Shown: positions 1 through 8,492 of the stretch, in pieces | Layout: each line of letters begins with the position of its first letter | Numbering within the stretch: position 1 is the stretch's first letter | Source of the DNA: an uncultured Microscilla sp. | GTDB lineage: Bacteria > Bacteroidota > Bacteroidia > Cytophagales > Microscillaceae | Direction of reading: 5' to 3' | Length of the DNA stretch: 51,762 nucleotides | NCBI RefSeq assembly: GCF_947493425.1 | Contig: NZ_CANLRP010000042.1 | Coordinates: 1-51,762 of the forward strand | Made by a program: the position numbers and the translations under genes | Notes under the pieces: model-generated | Databases searched by the model: none | Told to the model about the DNA's origin: nothing | The model's input: the letters and a program-made list of their open reading frames with translations, nothing else

Positions 1-75
1 CCAATTTTATATTGGAATGAGCGAGGACTTTCAGTCCGCTAGTAAAACCCCTGTACTTTCAGTGCAGGGTGGTTT
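1..75. repeat. hairpin-rich repeat end at left edge, abutting DUF2461 gene
   Basis: Three small inverted repeats follow each other: CCAAT/ATTGG (1-15), GGACT/AGTCC around TTC (25-37) and a second stem around TTC (51-67, with one T-G pair). The last two share the core ACTTTCAGT. The block starts where similarity of the neighbouring gene to the DUF2461 family stops, so it is probably the right end of an inserted repeat or mobile element whose body lies outside the window. No transposase is visible, so the type of element cannot be given. Confidence 0.45.
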
Positions 76-303
76 AGTTTTTGAAAAACGCACATCGCGG
101 TAAATACGGTAAATACTTTTTTTGCCCGACTCATTGACAATCCGATCCTTTTTGTTCATTAAAAAAATCAATTCATCGGCAAAGTCAATCATTTCAGCTT
201 TAGAAGCCTCATAAGCCGCTTTGTTTTGAGCAAACCATTCGCGGTGGTTGTTATTCTTTAATTCAGTCAAAAACTGAAAAGTTTGTGAGGATACTTTCGC
301 CAT
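31..303 (-). pseudogene. DUF2461 (TIGR02453-like) family protein, truncated after about 75 residues
   Basis: The 90-residue reading frame begins as a normal DUF2461 protein: FLTELKNNNHREWFAQNK near the N-terminus, then an acidic helix, then IYRIYRDVRFSK around residues 65-75, the most conserved block of the family. Full-length members have about 220 residues and continue with a K-T-P-Y-K-type sequence; here the sequence changes abruptly to an unrelated 11-residue tail and a stop. The change coincides with the hairpin-rich block at 1-75, so the gene looks cut by an insertion. The start is the ATG at 303. The function of DUF2461 proteins is unknown. If the rest of the gene lies to the left of the window beyond an insertion, this is a disrupted gene. 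Confidence 0.75.
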
Positions 304-651
304 TTTGTAGTGTTTTTTTAGAAACCAGCAATACTTTGTACCAAACAGCGCTTAGATGAGTAAAAGTTCCAGTCTTATATTTTTATTACCATCAGGGGCA
401 AACCACTTCTAAACTTCCCTGATTTGTTTTTGCTTACCTGTATCTGATGCCTTTTGTGAAGCCAGCTGTTCAAACAATTTTTTGCCCCCCTTGTGAAAGA
501 GCAGTTCTTTGTCAGATACTTAGCTCGACTTTAGCCTTTTATGATATTGGTTAAATTACTTCAAATGCCTCTAAATAATGATGTGAACATTTTCTTACAG
601 TCGTCTTTTTTACACAACTGTAAGAAATAAAATGCCTCAAATATTAACGAT
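304..651. other. intergenic, no gene seen
   Basis: No credible coding frame. One perfect 10-bp inverted repeat, TTCTTACAGT/ACTGTAAGAA, lies at 592-626 with a 15-base spacer. It has no T-tract and is not a typical terminator. Confidence 0.5.
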
Positions 652-985
652 GGTTGCGTCAGCTGGACTCAGCCTTATTTTGTTGGCGTTAAGTTGAAAA
701 TCCTCCGAGTACAAGCTCGGAGTTGTAAACCGAACTTGCCTTCGGGGAAATTTGAGTAATGAAGCCGTTAAAACAGATCACCGACCGAGGTTACGAGGGA
801 GTGTTTGAGCTGTTTCGGCGCAATGAAACAAATTTTAGCAACAACAAAATACAGCTGCGGTGCTTGAACTCCGAACTTGATTCGGAGGGTTTTTGGTTAC
901 TTTTTGACCTGGAGCAAATCCATGATCCCGAACTTGATTCGGGGAAGTAACGGCTCTCAGATAATTGGGTCATTGGTTTTATTTA
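652..985 (+). repeat. composite hairpin repeat, copy 1
   Basis: About 300 bases that reappear inverted at 31380-31622 and in part at about 7916-8100. The copy starts with GGTTGCGTCAGCTGGA and contains four strong hairpins: CTCCGAG/CTCGGAG (703-722), CCGAA/TTCGG (730-745), CTCCGAA/TTCGGAG (869-887) and CCCGAA/TTCGGG (927-943). Short open frames run through it on both strands but change with the hairpins and look non-coding. No terminal repeats or target duplication could be defined for this copy. Confidence 0.75.
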
Positions 986-1023
986 GGCGATTGCGGAGTA
1001 ATTTTAAATGGCTAAAGTCGAGC

Positions 1024-1884
1024 TTAGAGCCTTACGGCAAAAAGTGTCATGTCATCACGAGGGTCTTGTGTACCAAGGTGGTTTTCAAAAGCAGTCTCAA
1101 ATATTTGCTTTTGTTCAGGTAAGGGTAAATGAGCGTGTTTTTGGATCAACCTATGTAATCGTTTAGTTCCAAAACTTCGTCGGTTTTGATTGGGCATGTC
1201 ACGTATGCCATCTGTGGTCATGTACAGCACCGCTCCTGGTTGTAATATAAGTTTGGTGTGGGTAAACTGTTTGACTACGTTTTCGAAAAAACCACCAATG
1301 CCGAGTCTGTCACCCTTGACCACCTTTGTGTTTTTGTCTTCTACCACTATCAAGTTTCTTTTAGCACCACTATAGATCAACTCTATCGATCCATCTGGTA
1401 ATGACTGCAGGCGGCACATGGCTAAGTCCATACCGTCCGAATTGTCAGAGACTTGTTGTTTAAGACTTGCCACCACCAAGTCATCAAGTACCTCAAGGAT
1501 CACCTGGGGCTCTATAATACGCATTTGTTTTACAATCTCATCTAATAGTTGGTAGCCAATCATACTCATTAAAGCCCCCGGTACCCCGTGCCCAGAGCAG
1601 TCTATTACCGACAAAAAAGTATATACCTCGTTGGTTTGCGGGTGACTGGTTTGTACTACCCAGTAAAAATCGCCTGATACGATATCTTTAGGCTTGTAAA
1701 TTACAAAGTGTTCTTTAAAACAATTATTCAGCATTTGCTGATTAGGCAAGATAGTTTTCTGTATGTTTTGAGCGTATCTGATACTATCAGTAATCTGTAC
1801 ATTTTGAAATTGAAGCTTAGAAAAGCTGTTGGCATTTTTGAGCGCAATGGCAATATAAATGGTTAAATTACGTAGCAGGTTTAC
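1024..1884 (-). pseudogene. SpoIIE-type PP2C phosphatase half of sensor protein, cut off by in-frame TAG
   Basis: This is the direct in-frame continuation of the upstream sensor gene after one TAG codon at 1885-1887. It encodes the last part of the GAF domain (VNLLRNLTIYIAIALKNA), a linker helix with DSIRYAQNIQ, and a full SpoIIE/PP2C phosphatase domain. Metal-binding motifs are intact: VSGDFYW, DCSGHGVPGALMSM, TDGIRD and the terminal DDMTLFAVRL. In this family the domain dephosphorylates a serine/threonine-phosphorylated partner, often an anti-anti-sigma or SiaC-like protein. A TTG at 1749 could only start a product missing the linker. With no ATG and no gap it most likely is the missing C-terminus of one large protein, made only by readthrough or if the TAG is an error. 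Confidence 0.85.
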
Positions 1885-4800
1885 CTAGTGGTCGCTGTAA
1901 GCGTTGATATAACTACTTTGCACGCTTACTACCCCTATTGCTTCATTATTTGCCATCAGTGGCAAGCAAACCAACGAACGCAACAAAATATCATCTTTGT
2001 AATGATCAAGGTTATCTATGTAATTGCGGTACTCTTTAGTTACATCTCCTATAACGATCTCTTTTTGGTGTTGGACACAATGTACCACAAAGCGATTTTT
2101 TTGATTCATTGGTATAAACATCGAAGGCAAAACATCCCCTTTGTACACACTACTATCAAAGGCAATCAGTCTTTCTTTTTCGAGATACAAGCCAATGCCA
2201 AACTCCTCTGTGTCCAGCAAATATTGAATATTTTTGTATACTATTTGGCTAATGTCCTGGATAGAAAAAGTGGCGGTGATTTCTTTGCCTATTTCACTCA
2301 GTAATTTTACATTTTTATAGGCTTGGTCTAATTGATCTCTCTGCATGATAATCTCTTCGTTGGCTTCCCGCAGAAAGTGAGCTTGTTCAGTCAGGTTTTT
2401 TGCTTGCTCGCTTATTTCGTTTTTTTGGGTTTGCAGGGTAGTATTTTTTTGGCGAATTTCCAGTGTTCGTTCATTGACTAACTGCTCCAGATGGGCTTTT
2501 TGGTGGCTCAAACGCCTAATATTTAAATGTACAATGCCCCAAATTACCAATGCCCCTACGACACCAAAAAGTAAGTAAGCCCACAAGGTTTGATACCAAG
2601 GAGGGGCAATCTTGAAACGATAGGTGGTTTCTGCACTTACTTGCCCGTAAACATTACGCGCTTTTACCCTTAGTACATATTCGCCCGCAGGCAAGTTGGT
2701 ATACTCTTTTTTACTTTCGGTGCTCCAGCCAACATATTTTTTGTTGAAGCCTTCCAGAAAATACTGAAACTCAATTTTATCTGTTTCTTCGAAATAAACG
2801 GCGGCAAATGAAAAACAAAGGTTGTTTAGTCGGTAAGGCAAAGCATGTACCATGTGGGCAGGTTGGTCATCCACAAACTTGTAAGCGTGCCGATGGGTAA
2901 AATTACCTCCAAATATGATGGAATCCTTTTCTGTCCTGGTCTTCACGTTTCTTATTAATACCTGAAAAGTAGTTTTAGTCAATTCCTTGATCTGGCTGTT
3001 ATAATGTACCACACCTTCTCTGGTTTCAAACAACACATTATTTGCATCAATGGGGATAACGTGAGGTGCCATATAGTTGGCAAATAGTTCTTTGTACTTA
3101 TTAAATAATTTACGCTCAAGCACATACCCTTGTCTGGCATCTTTTCGGGCAAAAATAACCCCTGCCTTTGTCCATAGCCATATATTTTGTTGTGAATCTT
3201 CTTTGATCCATAAAATATACTCACAGAGTCCCAGTTGTTGGGTAAGCACCGGATGGGGCAGAAACTTGTCTTGCTCAGAGTTGTACAGGTATACCCCCTG
3301 GGTAGTGCCTGCCACCAATTGATGGTTGTTTAATCCAAACACCCGGTTATGAATTGCCTGAGGCAAACCTTGGGGTTTAGCATATAGTTTTTTGCTTATT
3401 ACCTGATCAAATTCAGTCGATAAAGTCAGACGGTATATGCCGTTTACTGTAGTTACCCATACATTGCCTTCTTTATCTTGGTGCATATAGCGGTTGTAGC
3501 TGGCATACCCCTTGATGGCTTGTTTGTATACCCAGGTTCCTTGTTTTTTCTCAAGCAAAAGCAAGCCTTTACTGGTACTGGCAAGAATGTAACGGTTGCC
3601 TGAGGTATGCAAATAAATGAATGAATATACCGTAGTGCTGGTAGCTACCAATTGGGTAGCTGTAGTATCTTTAATCAAGAAAATACCGTGTTTGTGGGCA
3701 CATAGCACCCCTTCGGGAGTAGCCAACAGGTAAAACACAGCGCCTTTGGTAGCAGTAATGAGCTTAAAGCGTGATTGGGGACTAATGGGGTTGATGTAAT
3801 TGTCGTTGGCTCGATAAAAGACCCCCTGAGACGTGCCCACATAAAACTTATCTTTATAAAGTTGGGAGGCAATGTGATTGACCGAACCTTCGAGTCCCAG
3901 GTGTTTGTTCCACAACGAAAACGGAGAGTTGGTTTCTACCCTCGCAATGCCGTTGTCAAGTGCAAGCCATAATGCTTGATCTTTGTCTATAAACAAATCA
4001 TGTACATAATTACTACTGATTCCATTGCGTTGATTGATAAGTTGTATGGCTTGACCAGATTGATCAATGATCAATACCCCATTATGTTCAGTGCCCAGCA
4101 TTATTTTATTACCATTGGCAATGGCACAACTGAGCTGATTTTTCTGTAAAAAACTGTTGGCAGGTATATCCCAGGGGGTTACTTCGTTTTGATTGATGAG
4201 GTACAATCCGTGTTCATAAGTGGCAATCAGTTTTTGATGATGGCGATAAGGTAGCATAGCTGTAACACTTTTATCGGCAAAAGTTTCACCTTTAGTCACC
4301 AATTGCCATTGGTGTTGGTGCGATGGATGGGTGAGCTTCATCAGACCAGTACCTCGTTTTGTCATGAATAGCTCATCGTTGAACACCATCAAAGGGCGTA
4401 AAAACTCCTGTGATAGCGAAATAACATCCATTTGGTTATTTTTATAAATAAACAAATACCCTGTTTTATGAAAAGCCACCAATTGCGAGGTTACAATTAT
4501 CTTTTGGGTAGGCAGGTCTGCCTGTTTTTGATAATCTTCGGGTACCAGGTTCTTCAGCGATTTGTATTGTAAATGCCCCTTACTATCAGCCTCAAGGTAC
4601 CCAAAGGCGGTGTATATACGTACTGATTTACTTTTTGCTACCTGGTAGTTTTCTATTGGTAAGCGTCGCCACTTGTTACCATCATATTGCAATACTCCAC
4701 TCATATTACCTACATACATTACCCCACGTTCGTCTTGAGCAAAACTCCAGTTTTGGGCGTGTCCCTTATAATCGTTGGGCAAGTAACTGGTTACCTGAAG

Positions 4801-4944
4801 TAAACCTTCGTTTTTTATTGGGAAGTCTTTCTTTTTTTGAGCATAAAGATACCCTTGGCATAACCACAGAAGTACGGTTATAAACACCACTTGGCGGCTT
4901 ATGTGTATGTGTGAGGTTGACTTGGTGGCAAACGACTTTAGCAT
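1885..4944 (-). CDS. two-component-regulator-propeller / Y_Y_Y / GAF sensor protein (N-terminal part of a SpoIIE sensor)
   Basis: Residues 1-36 form a signal peptide ending in CQGYLYAQ. About 700 residues of propeller repeats (W-A-x-D-type blades such as QALWLALDNGIARVE) follow in the periplasm, then a Y_Y_Y domain (about 700-780, ending YVLRVKARNVYG), a transmembrane helix (about 787-808), a coiled coil (about 815-890) and a GAF domain reaching the stop. This is the usual order of Cytophagales sensors ending in a SpoIIE phosphatase, and here the phosphatase follows in frame after a TAG. Near residue 105 the sequence passes directly from KSVRIYT to FGYLEAD, where relatives carry roughly ten more residues, so a short in-frame deletion is possible. 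The start is the ATG at 4944. The ligand is unknown. Confidence 0.85.
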   Translation of the reverse strand: MLKSFATKSTSHIHISRQVVFITVLLWLCQGYLYAQKKKDFPIKNEGLLQVTSYLPNDYKGHAQNWSFAQDERGVMYVGNMSGVLQYDGNKWRRLPIENYQVAKSKSVRIYTAFGYLEADSKGHLQYKSLKNLVPEDYQKQADLPTQKIIVTSQLVAFHKTGYLFIYKNNQMDVISLSQEFLRPLMVFNDELFMTKRGTGLMKLTHPSHQHQWQLVTKGETFADKSVTAMLPYRHHQKLIATYEHGLYLINQNEVTPWDIPANSFLQKNQLSCAIANGNKIMLGTEHNGVLIIDQSGQAIQLINQRNGISSNYVHDLFIDKDQALWLALDNGIARVETNSPFSLWNKHLGLEGSVNHIASQLYKDKFYVGTSQGVFYRANDNYINPISPQSRFKLITATKGAVFYLLATPEGVLCAHKHGIFLIKDTTATQLVATSTTVYSFIYLHTSGNRYILASTSKGLLLLEKKQGTWVYKQAIKGYASYNRYMHQDKEGNVWVTTVNGIYRLTLSTEFDQVISKKLYAKPQGLPQAIHNRVFGLNNHQLVAGTTQGVYLYNSEQDKFLPHPVLTQQLGLCEYILWIKEDSQQNIWLWTKAGVIFARKDARQGYVLERKLFNKYKELFANYMAPHVIPIDANNVLFETREGVVHYNSQIKELTKTTFQVLIRNVKTRTEKDSIIFGGNFTHRHAYKFVDDQPAHMVHALPYRLNNLCFSFAAVYFEETDKIEFQYFLEGFNKKYVGWSTESKKEYTNLPAGEYVLRVKARNVYGQVSAETTYRFKIAPPWYQTLWAYLLFGVVGALVIWGIVHLNIRRLSHQKAHLEQLVNERTLEIRQKNTTLQTQKNEISEQAKNLTEQAHFLREANEEIIMQRDQLDQAYKNVKLLSEIGKEITATFSIQDISQIVYKNIQYLLDTEEFGIGLYLEKERLIAFDSSVYKGDVLPSMFIPMNQKNRFVVHCVQHQKEIVIGDVTKEYRNYIDNLDHYKDDILLRSLVCLPLMANNEAIGVVSVQSSYINAYSDH

Positions 4945-5449
4945 TGTTAAGTTGTAAAAAACAAGGTGCTTGGTGGTGACTGATTAAAAAATAAGAAGGT
5001 GTATGTAAACTTTAATGATTTTGAGTAGCAATATGTGTGTTGCCTGCTTCGTCAAAGTTTCGGTTACTTTCTCGTAAATGCTTTTATAAGTTATGTTTTT
5101 TGAATTAAAAACCCAAATAAAGGAAGGTGATGCTTTTTAAAAAGCATAAAAAAAAGTACACTGAATTGTCAGTGTACTTTTACTAAAAATATTGAGGGAA
5201 TTATTATTACTTGTGTTAAAGCTATACTATTTATTTTTTGCCTGATGTGTGCCCCTTTCGGGAAAACTATTATTTTTTTTACCTGATGATTAATGTCTTC
5301 ACTAATAGGTACATTCAATAGGGTAAATCTCTCCCCCCTTAGAAGATTTTTTTATAAATAAGACTGATTTTATAGCATGATAATTTTATTTAGTTGATTT
5401 ACAGTGTGTTATAAATTGATGATCGAGAGATTTTTTTTATTAGATATAA
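4945..5449. other. intergenic between divergent genes
   Basis: No coding frame is convincing. The region holds a 16-base palindrome (TGCTTTTTAAAAAGCA, 5131-5146) and a strong bidirectional terminator-like hairpin, annotated separately. The 5' ends of the sensor gene and of the SPFH gene flank it, so neither gene should need a terminator here. Confidence 0.5.
5152..5181. terminator. strong bidirectional terminator-like hairpin
   Basis: A perfect 13-bp stem, AAAAGTACACTGA / TCAGTGTACTTTT, around the loop ATTG, giving A and T tracts on both sides. It lies between two divergent gene starts, where no annotated transcript ends. Confidence 0.7.
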
Positions 5450-5701
5450 CAATATTTTGCCAGTGATTTTAGTCAAGATTGATAATACAAATCTAAAGGT
5501 TGAGCTCCCTACGGTTGGTTTACAAGGATTAATAGGGTAAGCATTTACTCGAATATTTTAACTACGGTTTTTATAAGTTGCTAAAAATCAGCGTGATACA
5601 AAAGTGTAGTTACTTGTGGAACAGGGTGTACAGAACCTTATACCTAGTCCCTAGAACCTTGTCAGCGTTATGGACTATGGACTAAATGCTGTGGACTATT
5701 G
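5450..5701 (+). mobile_element. CAATA-family short element, copy C (252 bp)
   Basis: The left end CAATATTTTGCCAGTGATTT matches the other two copies, and the right end is TGGACTATTG. The element is flanked by the direct repeat ATATAA (5444-5449 and 5702-5707), a 6-bp target duplication. The inner sequence is diverged from copies A and B, but it keeps ATTTACTCGAAT and the repeated GGACTA units near the right end. It has no coding capacity. It ends 57 bases before the SPFH start codon. Confidence 0.8.
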
Positions 5702-5730
5702 ATATAAACACCCCAATCTTTCTATATTTG
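5697..5730 (+). promoter_or_regulatory. candidate Bacteroidota promoter for the SPFH gene
   Basis: TATATTTG (5723-5730) fits the Bacteroidota -7 consensus TAnnTTTG. Twenty-one bases upstream is TATTG (5697-5701), a possible -33 TTG. The -33 part is the last bases of the inserted CAATA element, so the insertion may supply half of the promoter. The pattern match is visible; activity is inferred. Confidence 0.45.
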
Positions 5731-5758
5731 TTAGCTTACAAACTGAACCTAATAAAAT

Positions 5759-6784
5759 ATGCTTGGAATAAAATATATCAAGTTTGACTCGATGACCTAC
5801 GTGATCCATTATACCAATGGTAAAATAAGAAAAGAGGGGAGAGGACTATCGTTTTTTTATATGGCAATGAGCTCTTCTATAGTGGCTATTCCTATGGGCA
5901 GTAGCGATATTCCGTTTATGTTTACAGAATCTACTGTCGACTTTCAAACGATTTCTATTCAAGGGCAAATCACTTATAAAGTAACCAACCCCAAGCAATT
6001 GGCAGAGTTACTGGATTTTAGTGTAGACCGCCGGGGTAACTATAAAAGCAACGATGCCGAAAAAATTACTCAAAGACTCACCAACGAAGCACAAACTGCC
6101 ACTTCTTCTTTTATTCACGGGCTACAGCTCAAAGAAGCCATTCGGAGCGCACCTGATATTGAGAAAACTATAATCAAAGGCATTAGAGAATCGGAAACGG
6201 TAAAAATGCTGGGTATTGAGCCATTGAGTGTAAATGTAATGGCAGTAAAAGCCACCCCCGAAATGGAAAAGGCGCTGGAAGCCAAAACCCGGGAGGCTTT
6301 GCAGCAAGAGGCTGATCAGGCGACTTATGATCGACGTAACTTTGCTGTAGAACAAGAGCGAAAAATCAAAGAAAGTGAACTGAATACGGAGATTGCGGTA
6401 GAAGAAAAACGCAAACAGATTGTAGAGAAGCAAATGGAAACCAAGATTTTGACGGAGGAGAATAACCGCAAAATTCAGGACATGCAGCTGGAAACCGACA
6501 TTGCCCTGGAAGAAAAACGCAAGCAATTGGTAGAAATGCAAACAACCAATGAACGCAAACAGGCAGACACCAAAGGTTATGTATTAGATACTACCCTAAA
6601 GCCTTATAAAGACCTCGACTGGCGTACTTTGCTGGCAATCAGTGGCAACAATAGCCCAAAGCTCAACATTGCCCTGGCGTTTAGAGAGCTTGCCGAAAAC
6701 ACAGATAAAATTCAAAACCTGAACATTTCGCCCGACTTATTAGAGTCTTTGCTCAACGATGAATCTGAAGAGCAAAACTATTGA
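5759..6784 (+). CDS. SPFH/band-7 domain protein
   Basis: 341 residues. The first about 180 form an SPFH (band 7/prohibitin-like) domain, with a beta-rich start, VDFQTISIQGQITYKVTNP, and a conserved helix ending in LSVNVMAVKATPEMEKALE. Residues about 185-280 are a charged coiled coil with repeated EEKRKQ blocks, and the C-terminus is a short helical tail. There is no clear transmembrane segment, unlike prohibitins, so it may scaffold at the membrane or form a soluble ring. The ATG start is well placed after a promoter-like sequence. The next gene, an NAD-kinase-like protein, begins 28 bases downstream on the same strand, suggesting one operon. A long reverse-strand frame over the coiled coil is a shadow of its repetitive codons. 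Confidence 0.85.
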   Translation: MLGIKYIKFDSMTYVIHYTNGKIRKEGRGLSFFYMAMSSSIVAIPMGSSDIPFMFTESTVDFQTISIQGQITYKVTNPKQLAELLDFSVDRRGNYKSNDAEKITQRLTNEAQTATSSFIHGLQLKEAIRSAPDIEKTIIKGIRESETVKMLGIEPLSVNVMAVKATPEMEKALEAKTREALQQEADQATYDRRNFAVEQERKIKESELNTEIAVEEKRKQIVEKQMETKILTEENNRKIQDMQLETDIALEEKRKQLVEMQTTNERKQADTKGYVLDTTLKPYKDLDWRTLLAISGNNSPKLNIALAFRELAENTDKIQNLNISPDLLESLLNDESEEQNY

Positions 6785-6812
6785 TTGCCTAAGTATCTCA
6801 AGTTAACAACCT

Positions 6813-7853
6813 ATGAAAAAAGTAGATCAGGGTAAGATTGTGATTGTGCGCAACAAAACCCAGTTAGAAGAACTCCGGGAGCAGTTTAACACCATTGCTC
6901 AAGCAAGTTTTTTTATCCAGCAACAGCGTAACAACGTGCAGGCAAAATCAGGGTTTTTGTCGAAAAAACAAAAGAAAGTATGGTCAGAAAACCGCGCCCG
7001 TAAAAAAGAAGACATTGGATCATGGGAAATGGACGATTTTAAGCGAGAGCAAGACAATTACGATGCAACGCTCGAAACTGTAAAAAATCGTGCTGCCAGG
7101 TTTATGAAAATCAAAGTGCTTGAAACAGCATATTTGCCTTCTTACTTGTTTTCGCCCAGCGACATTGTCATTGTAGTAGGGCAAGATGGTCTGGTAGCCA
7201 ACACTGCCAAGTATGCCCGCAATATTCCCATCATCGCCATCAATCCTGAACCCCACCGTTTTGACGGAATATTGTTGCCTTTTACCTTGCAAAATTTTGA
7301 GAGGGCATTGCAAAAAACAGTATCGGGCAAGCATCAATACAAAGAGGTGACAATGGCTGAAGCCCTGCTCGATGATGGGCAAAGTTTGTTGGCTTTCAAT
7401 GACTTATACATTGGCGTAAACTCTCACATATCTGCCAAATATCAAATCACTTATGGAGGATCTACCGAAAACCAATCGTCAAGCGGAATGATTGTGTCTA
7501 CTGGTGCCGGAGCTACCGGATGGATGAGCTCGGTGTTTAATATGGTCAAAGGTATTAACCAGCTTTTTGGCGAAAGCCCTCAGGTGACAGCACCTTCATT
7601 GCCTTGGGATACTAACCGACTTTTATTTACGGTGAGAGAACCCTTTGCCAGCAAAACTGCGCAGGCAGGCATTGTGTCAGGGTTTATAGAAGAAGGTGAA
7701 GAGTTAGTGATAGAGTCTATGATGCCCCAAAATGGGGTGATTTTTAGTGATGGTATTCAGTCTGATTATTTACGGTTTAATTCTGGCAGTATCGCTCGTA
7801 TTGGACTTGCCAGCCAAAAGGCTCAATTAGTGGTTTTCAAAACCGTACACTAA
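6813..7853 (+). CDS. divergent NAD-kinase-like (NADK/diacylglycerol-kinase fold) protein
   Basis: 346 residues. The central part shows the order of motifs of NAD+/ATP kinases. VVVGQDGLVANTAKY (about 121-135) stands where the family has GGDGT. NDLYIGVNSHISAKYQ (about 195-210) stands for the ND motif, and SSGMIVSTGAGATGW (about 218-232) for the glycine-rich substrate loop. A helical N-terminus of about 100 residues rich in lysine and arginine has no match that I recognise. The altered first motif (GQDGL) suggests another substrate than NAD, or altered activity. The housekeeping NAD kinase is about 290 residues and has a canonical GGDGT, so this is probably not nadK. It follows the SPFH gene by 28 bases and probably works with it. 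Confidence 0.75.
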   Translation: MKKVDQGKIVIVRNKTQLEELREQFNTIAQASFFIQQQRNNVQAKSGFLSKKQKKVWSENRARKKEDIGSWEMDDFKREQDNYDATLETVKNRAARFMKIKVLETAYLPSYLFSPSDIVIVVGQDGLVANTAKYARNIPIIAINPEPHRFDGILLPFTLQNFERALQKTVSGKHQYKEVTMAEALLDDGQSLLAFNDLYIGVNSHISAKYQITYGGSTENQSSSGMIVSTGAGATGWMSSVFNMVKGINQLFGESPQVTAPSLPWDTNRLLFTVREPFASKTAQAGIVSGFIEEGEELVIESMMPQNGVIFSDGIQSDYLRFNSGSIARIGLASQKAQLVVFKTVH

Positions 7854-7915
7854 TTTTTCACTACTAATACTTGTGCAGAGTTTAATTTTATCAGTCTCAA
7901 AAGTGCTTGAAAAAC

Positions 7916-8100
7916 AGCGCCTTTACTTTCCGCCTTAGTTTGTGGGCGTTAAGAAATTTGAGAAATGAAGCCGTAAAAACAGATCACTGTTTGAGCCGCA
8001 GGCGAGTTTGAGCTGTTTCGGCGTAATGAAACAAATTTTAGCCAGGCAAACTACAGCGGTGGCTTTTTTTGGTTCGTTTTTTTAGCTAAAGAAAAAAATG
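7916..8100 (+). repeat. composite hairpin repeat, partial copy 3
   Basis: Matches the middle of the repeats at 652-985 and 31380-31622: GCCTTAGTTTGT, GGCGTTAAG, GAAGCCGTAAAAACAGATCA, GAGCTGTTTCGGCG and AATGAAACAAATTTTAGC occur in the same order. The CCGAA hairpins are absent. Non-coding. Confidence 0.6.
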
Positions 8101-8492
8101 AACGGATGCCTGAGGAAAACGAAACCAGATTCTATTCTACAACTTAGCAGATTAGCAGCTATTGTTATGCTGTAAAACTATCAAAAAAATCAAGACTTAT
8201 CTGATATAAAAAAGTGTACGGTTTCAAATTGGTGGTTTAGTTACAAAGTACAAGTGTTCAGAGAAATCATATCACCATTTTTTTGAATAAAGCCTCTCTC
8301 TTTGTTGGAATGTGTTGAAAGTGGGCAAAAATGGTTACTCTCGTGTAGTACCTATAGAGGAGTTTTTGTTGGTAAATAGAGGGTATAAAATATGGTCTTT
8401 AACTCAAAGAAAACAACAAAACCTTGACGTAAACCAAGGCTTCGCTGTTTTTTTTGATAATGTCAAAAGGCTCTTGTTTTCACAAAACCAAA
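8101..8492. other. intergenic, no gene seen
   Basis: A/T-rich with no convincing gene. A 65-codon frame at 8312-8509 overlaps the end of the opposite gene and has no recognisable domain, so it is not called. Confidence 0.4.

Noticed and set aside
759..1122. Plus-strand and minus-strand frames of 60-81 codons
   Set aside because: They run through hairpin repeats, end in the sensor gene, and change with each repeat copy; no domain or start signal.
1888..2304. 138-codon plus-strand frame opposite the GAF domain
   Set aside because: Lies entirely opposite a strongly supported coding region and has the odd composition of a shadow frame.
6122..6541. 139-codon minus-strand frame opposite the SPFH coiled coil
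   Set aside because: A product of the repetitive lysine/glutamate codons on the other strand (phenylalanine/leucine-rich translation).
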